The notes under the pieces are model-generated. The model did not search any database. It was not told the DNA's origin and saw only the letters and a list, made by a program, of their open reading frames with translations. A stretch of 64,000 bases of DNA from Chloroflexota bacterium. Its GTDB lineage: Bacteria; Chloroflexota; Anaerolineae; Anaerolineales; Anaerolineaceae. A program made the translations under genes and the position numbers. Positions 52,764 through 59,418 of the stretch are shown here, piece by piece (positions within the stretch are counted from its first letter, which is position 1; each line of letters begins with the position of its first letter). The stretch is from positions 21,324-85,323 of the forward strand of contig JAJUJY010000002.1 in the NCBI GenBank assembly GCA_029265085.1, given 5' to 3'.

Positions 52764-52791
52764 ACCAGGGCTGCAAATTTGCAGCCCTGGT
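52764..52791 (-). terminator. Terminator of dnaA
   Basis: A 28-base perfect inverted repeat: 52764-52777 with 52778-52791, centred on AAATTT, followed on the reverse strand by TTTTTCATTTC. It starts 24 bases after the dnaA stop codon. Confidence 0.9.
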
Positions 52792-52814
52792 AAATCTTTA
52801 CAGGATGAAAATGC

Positions 52815-54158
52815 TCAGGCGGCTAATCCCCGTCCAAACAGGTTCTCGCGAATTTGGAAGACCTGCCGGCGCAGACGATCATCTCGCTCAATCATATCAG
52901 CCACTTTGTCGCAGGCATACATGACGGTGGTATGATCCCGCCCTCCCAGGGCTTCACCAATTTGCGGCAAGGAGACGTTGGCTTCTTCACGCAGTAAGTA
53001 CATGGCAATCTGCCGGGGCAGGGCAACTTCGCGCGAGCGGTCGCGGCCGAGCAGGCGGTCTTTTGAAACCCCAAAGGCATTAGCAACGGCGTTGATCACC
53101 TGGCCGGGTTCAATCGAACTACGTAAGGGAATCATATCTGCCAGGGCGATGTTGACCATTTGGGCGTTGAGCGGTTGTCCGCTTAAATCGGCGTATGCCA
53201 GGACTCGGGTAAGCGATCCTTCCAGTTCGCGGATGTTTGATTGGATCATGCGGGCAATCTGTTCCAAAATTTCAGGGGGAACCTGCCGCCCGGCACGGTC
53301 GGCCTTGGAGCGCAAGATGGCAATCCGAGTTTCCAGATCAGGCGGCTGGATGTCCACGGTTAGACCCCACTCAAAGCGTGAGCGCAGGCGTTCTTCCAGC
53401 GTAACCATCGCTTTGGGCGGCCGGTCGGAGGAAATGACAATTTGTTTTTCCTGGCCGTGTAAGGTGTTGAAGGTGTGGAAAAATTCTTCCTGGGTTGATT
53501 CTTTACCGGCGATAAACTGGATATCATCAATCAGCAGGACATCAATGTTGCGGTAGCGGTCGCGGAAGGCCTGGGTGTTGTGCGTGCGGATCGCATTGAT
53601 TAATTCATTGGTGAATTCTTCTGAAGATACGTACAGCACATTCAAGCCGCGCTGCGCAGCACCATTGCCAATGGCGTGCAGTAAATGGGTTTTGCCTAAA
53701 CCAACTCCGCCGTACAGGAAAAGAGGGTTGTAGGCTCGGGCGGGATTTTCGGCAACAGCCATACAAGCAGCATGGGCAAGGCGGTTGCTGGTGCCGACAA
53801 CAAAATTATCAAAATGATAGCGGTTGATTAAGGAGCGGTTTTGGGGAGCAATATACTCTCCAGGCTGGACGGGTTCAGCGGATTCCGATTTGGCGTCAAT
53901 CTCGCCGTGATCTTTGTGCCAGACAACAAATTTGACAGCCTGTGGGTTGTCCATGTAGCCAGAAAGCAAACGGGTAATGGTGCTGGATAACCGATTATCC
54001 AACCAATCACGCGCGTACGCATTTTGCACACCAATGGTGAAGTTGTTTTCGGCGTGGTTGACCAATTCAGCACACCGCACCCAGGTGTCAAAGGCGGCTT
54101 TTGGCATATCCATTTGGAGTTGACCCAGCGTGGCTTGCCAGGCTTGTTGTGCATTCAT
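52815..54158 (-). CDS. dnaA: Chromosomal replication initiator DnaA
   Basis: A 447-residue DnaA. Domain I (residues 1-80) starts NAQQAWQATLGQLQMDMPKA; the AAA+ domain has Walker A GGVGLGKTH at 150-158, Walker B DVLLIDD near 206-212 and sensor motifs after. Domain IV contains the DnaA-box binding signature GGRDHTTVMYACDKV near residue 415. It opens oriC and acts as a regulator. ATG 54158 was chosen because GGAGG lies 7 bases upstream; the longer ORF from 54218 adds a Cys-rich tail unlike DnaA. Neither dnaN nor rpmH is adjacent, so the locus differs from the classical arrangement. Confidence 0.96.
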   Translation of the reverse strand: MNAQQAWQATLGQLQMDMPKAAFDTWVRCAELVNHAENNFTIGVQNAYARDWLDNRLSSTITRLLSGYMDNPQAVKFVVWHKDHGEIDAKSESAEPVQPGEYIAPQNRSLINRYHFDNFVVGTSNRLAHAACMAVAENPARAYNPLFLYGGVGLGKTHLLHAIGNGAAQRGLNVLYVSSEEFTNELINAIRTHNTQAFRDRYRNIDVLLIDDIQFIAGKESTQEEFFHTFNTLHGQEKQIVISSDRPPKAMVTLEERLRSRFEWGLTVDIQPPDLETRIAILRSKADRAGRQVPPEILEQIARMIQSNIRELEGSLTRVLAYADLSGQPLNAQMVNIALADMIPLRSSIEPGQVINAVANAFGVSKDRLLGRDRSREVALPRQIAMYLLREEANVSLPQIGEALGGRDHTTVMYACDKVADMIERDDRLRRQVFQIRENLFGRGLAA

Positions 54159-54372
54159 AAAGGTGACCTCCCGCAGTGAAATGAAGCAGCACAAAAAGCA
54201 ACAGGGACACAAACCCACTGCTTCGTGCAGTGGGCCTATAATGCAACCAGTAAATTGTGCGCCAGTTTTTTTGGTAAAACGGGATGTAATTAAGAATAAA
54301 TTCCCGTGATTGACTGTGTGCCACCCATTCTAGCAGAAAGGGCGTAGTTCAACAAGTCGATTTCCCTCCGCT

Positions 54373-54402
54373 AGTTTAAAAGTTTTTGAATCTTTAAGAC
54401 AA
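54373..54402 (-). promoter_or_regulatory. Possible dnaA promoter
   Basis: On the reverse strand TTGTCT (complement of 54397-54402) and TAAACT (complement of 54373-54378) with 18-bp spacing, about 215 bases before the dnaA start codon. It overlaps the inverted repeat at 54388-54418. Confidence 0.35.
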
Positions 54403-54418
54403 TTAATCTTAAAGAATC
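54388..54418. repeat. Inverted repeat upstream of dnaA
   Basis: GAATCTTTAAGA at 54388-54399 and TCTTAAAGAATC at 54407-54418 are inverted repeats with one mismatch around CAATTAA. This operator-like element overlaps a candidate -35 box of the dnaA promoter and lies in an AT-rich, gene-free region. Confidence 0.45.
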
Positions 54419-54737
54419 TCGTGAATCTCGCTGGAAATATCCACCCGGATTACTTACCGGCATACTCCACAAATTCGGTTTGCTCCCAAAATTTAACACC
54501 ATATATAGGGGATAGCGGGTATTTTTTGGAAAAATGTTCCATGGATGGGTGATTTTTACTAAAATTTTGGGATTGATTCAAAAGGTTGTTTTGGCGGATT
54601 GAATCACCAATTTGTGAATCTTATTTTTTGTCAAATATACTGTTTTGTATTATGAATAAACAGAGCTTTTTTGTTCAAATTGTATTGGTGTAAGAAAGCT
54701 GTTCGTCTGTTGTGGAGTGCAAATATTTTTCTTGTAA

Positions 54738-54771
54738 AAAGACCCGGACAAGTAGTTTTGCCCAGGTCTTT
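54738..54771 (-). terminator. Terminator of FAD oxidoreductase gene
   Basis: On the reverse strand AAAGACC-T-GGGCAA pairs with TTGTCC-G-GGTCTTT, followed by TTTAC. It lies 43 bases after the stop codon of the gene at 54814. Confidence 0.7.
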
Positions 54772-54813
54772 ATGGATTTTTCTTGATGAATCTCGGCTCA
54801 GACTGATGCGGTA

Positions 54814-56106
54814 TTATTCCATTCCCGCAAGAATCAGCCGGGCAGCTTTGCGGGCAATTTGAACCGCAAAGTTGGTGCCCCGGTCCCACGGGTAAACCTG
54901 GCTCATGCTGGCAAAGTACAGACCAGGAATGGGGGTTTGTAATTCGGGAATGTTTTGCGAGTGGTTGACCTGCGGAATCGGTTGGGCATAGGCTGTGCTG
55001 AATACCCAAAATTTACGCACCCAATCTTTGGAAAAGGCAGGATTGAACCGCTGCAGTGCTGGAAGAAATCGTTCCAGTAATTCCTCGTTGCTCAGTTTGA
55101 AATATTCATGATCGGTGTCCAGGTAATCACCGCAGTAAACAATATGGTCACCGCCAAAGTTCTCTTTGGAAACAAAGTTGGTATGCTCCACCAATGCCAG
55201 GAAGGGATATCCGGATGTTTTGGGGAGGTTGAACCAATAGTAGCCTTCTTTGGAAAGCTGTTCGCGCAAGGCCAATACCATCACAACCGCCCCCATGCTC
55301 TTTAAATTGAGCAGCCCCTGCAGGTATTCTTTTGGCAGGTCTGGAGCCAGTTTGGCCATTAAGCCGGGACCGGTGGTCACCAGGCAGCGGTCAAAGATTT
55401 CTGTCCCGTTGGCCAGTTGGATTTGAATTTTGCCGCCCTCTGCTGCGGCGATGCGCTGTACCGGTGTGGATAGATGGATTTGAACACCGCGCTGGCGTAA
55501 GTTCTCGGCCAATGCATCGGAAAATGCCTGGAATCCGCCCTGGAAGGTTCCCAGGCGCGTAGAACGCGCCTTAAACCGTGCCCAGAACCAGGCCATGTTT
55601 ACTTCTTTGTAATGCGGGCCAAATTTCCCGATCAACAGCGGCTCAAACAGCACACTGTATAGTTTTTGCCCATATGCTTTGCGCATCCATACGTCTGCTG
55701 TAACTTTTTCCAGGGGCTTCCAGTCTGCCAGATAGCGCAAATAGATGGTGACCAGCCCAAACCGGACCATGTCGAAAAAGCCGTATCCAGGGAAGGTCAG
55801 GGCCGCCAGCGGCGAGTCCAGTGGATAGAATTTGTCCTTGAAATAAACAACCGTTTTGGGGCGCGGGAAGATTACTTTGTCTTGCAGCCCAATTTCACGG
55901 ATCAACCCCAGCATATCGCTGTCGGATTGGAACCAGTGATGGTAAAAGTGTTCCACCGACCAGTTCCAGCCCTCGTCTTTAAACCCAGCTGCTAACCCGC
56001 CCACGTAATTTGCTGATTCATAGATTGTGACCGAATGCCCGGCTTTAACGAAATCAAGCGCGGCAGACATACCGCCCAGACCAGCACCAATGATTGCTAT
56101 TTTCAT
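54814..56106 (-). CDS. FAD-dependent oxidoreductase (amine oxidase-like)
   Basis: A 430-residue flavoprotein. The dinucleotide-binding motif is GAGLGG at residues 7-12, with a Glu at the end of the second strand (TIYESANYVGGLAAGF) as in the monoamine oxidase / protoporphyrinogen oxidase group. The C-terminal block PGLYFASMSQVYPWDRGTNFAVQIARKAA is the FAD-closing motif. No heme or carotenoid genes are close, so the substrate is unknown; similar proteins are often encoded with glycosyltransferases and flippases. It lies 17 bp downstream of the UPF0104-type gene, so the two are probably cotranscribed. ATG 56106 begins the first strand. Confidence 0.82.
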   Translation of the reverse strand: MKIAIIGAGLGGMSAALDFVKAGHSVTIYESANYVGGLAAGFKDEGWNWSVEHFYHHWFQSDSDMLGLIREIGLQDKVIFPRPKTVVYFKDKFYPLDSPLAALTFPGYGFFDMVRFGLVTIYLRYLADWKPLEKVTADVWMRKAYGQKLYSVLFEPLLIGKFGPHYKEVNMAWFWARFKARSTRLGTFQGGFQAFSDALAENLRQRGVQIHLSTPVQRIAAAEGGKIQIQLANGTEIFDRCLVTTGPGLMAKLAPDLPKEYLQGLLNLKSMGAVVMVLALREQLSKEGYYWFNLPKTSGYPFLALVEHTNFVSKENFGGDHIVYCGDYLDTDHEYFKLSNEELLERFLPALQRFNPAFSKDWVRKFWVFSTAYAQPIPQVNHSQNIPELQTPIPGLYFASMSQVYPWDRGTNFAVQIARKAARLILAGME

Positions 56107-56123
56107 GAGAACCTCTTCAATGT

Positions 56124-57158
56124 TCAGGCTAAATTCTGTGAAGCGTCCTGTTCAGGCTCTTTGCGGATGGCTTCCAGGTCTTTACCCCACCGCAGCGGCT
56201 GCTTGAAATAATAATACGCGCCTAAGGCCGTGATCGGGAACCACAGTGCAGCATGCAGCACCAACGTGTAACCGGCAGCTACTTCTCCGTTAACGCCGAC
56301 TGCTTTTAGCAGCGCGATTCCGGGTGCATCAAATGTGCCCACATACCCCGGCGCAGAGGGTAGGGTGGTGGTCAGATTGACAATACCATTCATCAGCATT
56401 AACGCAAAGAAGCTGACGTTGAAATCAAAGGCGTGCATCACAAACCAGTATTTTCCGGTTTCCAGCAGCCAGATAATGGTGGTGGTTACCAGGATCATCA
56501 ATGCTTCTTGAGGGGATCGTAATGATTCCAGCCCGGATAAAAAGCGCATGGTAAAGTCGCGCACTTTTTCACGGATTTTTGCCGGAATCACGCGGTCAAT
56601 GAAAAAGTTCGCAACCCGTTCCGCAGGCTTAGGGAACATGGCTGCCCAAAGGAAGACCGCCAGGGCAACAGCAAAGGCAATTCCGCCGTAGATGGCAACC
56701 TGTTGTATGCTGCCCACAAACCCTGAATCATGGGTCAGTTTGGCCAGTTCGCTTAAGTTTAAAAACACAAACCCAAGCATGACCACACCGTCAAAGATAC
56801 GCTCCACAATAATGGTGGCGAGCGAAGCTGAAATGGAGACTCCTTCGCGATCTTTTAAGATGGCAGCACGGAGCAGCTCACCGGCGCGCGCGGGAAAAAT
56901 GTTGTTGCCCATATAGCCAATGGTGACAATGGGAAACATGGTGCGGGTGGAGATTTTTTTAAGAGGGCGCAGCAAATAATGCCAGCGCCATGACCGCACC
57001 CAAACGCCGATAAAATAGACTGCGACACCCGGCAGTAGCCAGATATACTGCGCATTGCGCAGTGCAGTCCAAACTTCGGCTAACTTTAATCCCCGCAGGG
57101 AAAGATACAGAAAAATAAGGCTGATGACCAGCCCAACCCAGAATTGCCAACGTTTCAT
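56124..57158 (-). CDS. Flippase-like / lysylphosphatidylglycerol synthase TM-domain protein
   Basis: A 344-residue polytopic membrane protein with eight predicted helices, starting KRWQFWVGLVISLIFLYLSL. ISTRTMFPIVTIGYMGNNIFPARAGELLRAAIL is the conserved loop of the UPF0104 / MprF N-terminal transmembrane-domain family (flippase-like domain), and LPSAPGYVGTFDAPG is the second conserved loop. There is no aminoacyl-transferase domain, so it is not MprF itself but a flippase-like stand-alone protein, probably moving a lipid. The overlap with gene-order partner 54814 suggests a lipid or glycolipid role. ATG 57158 has no verified ribosome-binding site. Confidence 0.8.
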   Translation of the reverse strand: MKRWQFWVGLVISLIFLYLSLRGLKLAEVWTALRNAQYIWLLPGVAVYFIGVWVRSWRWHYLLRPLKKISTRTMFPIVTIGYMGNNIFPARAGELLRAAILKDREGVSISASLATIIVERIFDGVVMLGFVFLNLSELAKLTHDSGFVGSIQQVAIYGGIAFAVALAVFLWAAMFPKPAERVANFFIDRVIPAKIREKVRDFTMRFLSGLESLRSPQEALMILVTTTIIWLLETGKYWFVMHAFDFNVSFFALMLMNGIVNLTTTLPSAPGYVGTFDAPGIALLKAVGVNGEVAAGYTLVLHAALWFPITALGAYYYFKQPLRWGKDLEAIRKEPEQDASQNLA

Positions 57159-57196
57159 AAGGATAATTTTACCATGCCTGGAAATTGTGATTGAAA

Positions 57197-57228
57197 AAAC
57201 CAGCCGTCCTTGTAGAAGCGGCTGGTTT
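57197..57228 (-). terminator. Terminator of the 48-residue protein gene
   Basis: AAACCAGCCG (57197-57206) pairs with CGGCTGGTTT (57219-57228); on the reverse strand a run of T follows. It lies between the small-protein stop codon and the flippase-like gene. Confidence 0.8.
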
Positions 57229-57259
57229 GAGTGGCTGTGATGAATTTTCCCAGGATGAC

Positions 57260-57406
57260 TTACAGGTTAATCGCAGCAGTGATCAGCATGGATAAAATCA
57301 TGATCACTGCAATGGCGGCAAAAATGACTTGCTGTGTTCGGGCGCGCCGCTGCTCATGGTTGATGCGATCATTTTTCTTGCTTTTTTCTTTTGCTTTACC
57401 AGACAT
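57260..57406 (-). CDS. 48-residue single-helix membrane protein
   Basis: A short reverse-strand ORF with GGAGG 9 bases upstream and a terminator just after it, so it is likely real. The N-terminal half is very basic (SGKAKEKSKKNDRINHEQRRA); the C-terminal half is a single hydrophobic helix (VIFAAIAVIMILSML). This N-basic, C-membrane layout resembles small membrane-bound regulators or translocon-associated peptides. No family was recognised. It is an independent small gene between GNAT and flippase-like genes. Confidence 0.7.
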   Translation of the reverse strand: MSGKAKEKSKKNDRINHEQRRARTQQVIFAAIAVIMILSMLITAAINL

Positions 57407-57451
57407 TCTTTCCAACCTCCATTGATTGGACTCGATTGTACTCCAAAATGG

Positions 57452-58795
57452 CTAACTGATGGGCCAAATATCGGAATCTTTTTTCGGGAAGAGTGCATTC
57501 AGCACCGGTGTTGCAGAGGAATTTGCCCAAGAATCGGGAAAGGCGTAGCAAATTTCTTCCAGGCTGCGGTAGCAAAAGACCAATTGTAAAAAGGTTAGCC
57601 CTGGGAAGCAGGCATCTGTGCTGCTCCAGATTTCCGGTTCGTAATTTTCAACCGAAACCAGTTTTCCTTGTTTAAATTCCAGCTTCATCCCGCCGCGGTA
57701 AAACCCAATCTTTAATAAGCCAGTATGTCCTGCCAGCGGCGATTGTTTGAGCCGTTTTTCCAGTGCGGGTGCAATATGGCGGATGAATCCAACCAGGTCG
57801 GGTACGCGCACATAAAATGCATATGGTTTTGAGGCCGGAGCGTGGATATTTTGCAGCACGCTGTAGGAGGGATGGTCGCTGCCCAGGTTAAGCCCGATTT
57901 TGTGGATTTTTTCCTGGTTGGGGCTGTGGGCTTCGCCCAATGACCATAAATACCGCAGTACGCTGGGGGTGACTGCTTGATAGGAAATTCCCGGGTTTAA
58001 TTCATAAAATAAAGCAACTTGCCTGCCGTTCCACAACACGGGCGGGCTGGCAAATGCGCCAACGGTTTGTCCTTCTTGGTCGGCGATGATATATACCTGG
58101 GCATGGTTAAAATTGTCGCTGCTTTTGCCGCTGATTTCATATTGCCAGTCGGCTGGTTCGCGCAAACAAACAATGGGATTGCGTGTGCTGATTTGAGCAT
58201 AGGCCGCGCAGATATCAGGAATATCCGTCTCGTTTGCAAGCCGAATTGAATATGGTTCAGCTTCATCTGCTTTTAGCCGGGTAATTTGGCCTTCGTAGAT
58301 TGTCCGACCGCCGCCCAGGTTGATGGCCATCTCATAGCCGAACTGGCGGTAAAAATAAGGAATTCCGGTGATGACCTGGACCATCTGTCCGCGCTGCTTG
58401 CTCCATTGGTGGACGATGTCAAATTGCTTGCGGACCAATCCGCGATTGCGATATTCCGGATCGGTGGCAACCAGTTCCGGCCGGCCAACACCAAAGGGAA
58501 TTCCCTCATAAGTCCAGGTTTGGGAAATCAAATTCAGACTGGAGATAATTTTTCCGCTATGGGTGTCTTCTACAATGGTGAAATCATCCGGGTTAAAACT
58601 GGGATGGTTTCCGCGCAGCAGATCGCGAGTCCAGATACCAATTCCTTCACCAACCTCCGGCGGATCGCTTGGGTCTGGATGAATGCGGGCATTAAATTCA
58701 GCCAGACGGTCTGCATCGGCAGGGGTGCTGCGGCGCAGGATTAAGCCATTGCCTAAATTGAGGGGCAGAGAATTGGAGGAGTGTTGGTTGGACAT
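57452..58795 (-). CDS. GNAT family N-acetyltransferase
   Basis: A 447-residue protein with an N-terminal GNAT domain (about 15-160): VGRPELVATDPEYRNRGLVRKQFDIVHQWSKQRG carries the acetyl-CoA-binding R/Q-x-x-G-x-G/A region, and TGIPYFYRQFGYEM is the final strand pattern. The remaining about 280 residues form a second acetyltransferase-like part and a C-terminal sterol carrier-like domain, as in Eis-type aminoglycoside or peptide acetyltransferases. Target unknown. It lies upstream of the 48-residue protein gene on the same strand. The start ATG 58795 has no strong ribosome-binding site. Confidence 0.82.
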   Translation of the reverse strand: MSNQHSSNSLPLNLGNGLILRRSTPADADRLAEFNARIHPDPSDPPEVGEGIGIWTRDLLRGNHPSFNPDDFTIVEDTHSGKIISSLNLISQTWTYEGIPFGVGRPELVATDPEYRNRGLVRKQFDIVHQWSKQRGQMVQVITGIPYFYRQFGYEMAINLGGGRTIYEGQITRLKADEAEPYSIRLANETDIPDICAAYAQISTRNPIVCLREPADWQYEISGKSSDNFNHAQVYIIADQEGQTVGAFASPPVLWNGRQVALFYELNPGISYQAVTPSVLRYLWSLGEAHSPNQEKIHKIGLNLGSDHPSYSVLQNIHAPASKPYAFYVRVPDLVGFIRHIAPALEKRLKQSPLAGHTGLLKIGFYRGGMKLEFKQGKLVSVENYEPEIWSSTDACFPGLTFLQLVFCYRSLEEICYAFPDSWANSSATPVLNALFPKKDSDIWPIS

Positions 58796-58837
58796 AAATT
58801 TGTTTAGAACCTTATACTCAGTCTATGGATAAAAAAA

Positions 58838-58855
58838 GCCCGGAGCATTCCGGGC
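58838..58855 (-). terminator. Terminator of FmdB-like gene
   Basis: GCCCGGA (58838-58844) and TCCGGGC (58849-58855) form a 7-bp stem with a 4-base loop; on the reverse strand TTTTTTT follows. Confidence 0.85.
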
Positions 58856-58918
58856 CAATCAATCAGGGGCGCCCCCGTCCCAGGGCGTGCCTGCAGAATT
58901 ACAGGGAAAAATTACCCA

Positions 58919-59236
58919 TTAATTGCTGTCAGTCTTGCTGGCCGGTTGGGAGGTGGTTGATTCAGTGCTCTTTGATTCAGATGCGGTTGTGCTGCTGCTT
59001 TCTGAAGACTTTTCTTCAGAATGGCTGGATGAAGAGGAGCGGGTCTGACCAGAGGGCGACCGGTGGTCAGTAGCATAAAAACCAGAACCTTTAAAAACGA
59101 TACCAACAGGGGTATACACCTTGCGCAAAGATTTTTTATCGCATTCCGGGCAGCGGGTTAACGGCGCATCCGAAAATTTTTGATTTCTTTCAAACTGCAC
59201 TCCGCAGTTATCACACCGATAGGTATAAATTGGCAT
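58919..59236 (-). CDS. FmdB-like zinc-ribbon protein
   Basis: A 105-residue protein beginning MPIYTYRCDNCGVQFERNQK, the FmdB family start, with a CxxC...CxxC zinc ribbon (CDNC near residue 8 and CPEC near 34). Residues about 60-105 are a low-complexity Ser/Thr/Glu tail. FmdB-type proteins are suspected regulatory or accessory factors; the biochemical function is unknown. Its promoter at 59282-59310 contains a small ACACC-N5-GGTGT palindrome. ATG 59236. Confidence 0.82.
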   Translation of the reverse strand: MPIYTYRCDNCGVQFERNQKFSDAPLTRCPECDKKSLRKVYTPVGIVFKGSGFYATDHRSPSGQTRSSSSSHSEEKSSESSSTTASESKSTESTTSQPASKTDSN

Positions 59237-59281
59237 ACGTACAAACCTCTATCTCGCTAAAAATTTTAGCACCAACCGATA

Positions 59282-59310
59282 ATATTACACCGCTTTGGTG
59301 TGATTTGCAA
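59282..59310 (-). promoter_or_regulatory. FmdB-like gene promoter with inverted repeat
   Basis: On the reverse strand TTGCAA (59305-59310) and TAATAT (59282-59287) with 17-bp spacing. The inverted repeat ACACC-N5-GGTGT (59287-59301) lies in the spacer and may be an operator. Confidence 0.5.
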
Positions 59311-59339
59311 GACTATAAGTCATATTGTAAGGTGACATA

Positions 59340-59381
59340 AAGGACCTTTCCGGCCACTTTTCAGGGATGAGAAAGGTCCTT
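59340..59381 (-). terminator. Hairpin after membrane hydrolase gene
   Basis: AAGGACCTTTC (59340-59350) pairs with GAAAGGTCCTT (59371-59381), an 11-bp stem. Loop of 20 bases and a weak T-tail make this a moderate terminator. Confidence 0.6.
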
Positions 59382-59418
59382 GTTGGTTGGCTTGTGGAAT
59401 TTCGGCTGGTCAGCGCGT

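Larger units (their letters stand above)
54219..54737. other. AT-rich gene-free region upstream of dnaA
   Basis: About 520 bp without a credible gene between dnaA and the FAD oxidoreductase terminator. It is AT-rich, carries the inverted repeat at 54388-54418, the pair ACTCCACA (near 54470) and TGTGGAGT (near 54710) in opposite orientation, and several GAATC/GATTC repeats. It could be a replication-origin or control region; no perfect DnaA box occurs here. Confidence 0.35.

Noticed and set aside
54158..54218. Longer DnaA start at 54218
   Set aside because: It adds a Cys-rich tail not seen in DnaA and the GGAGG site points to 54158.
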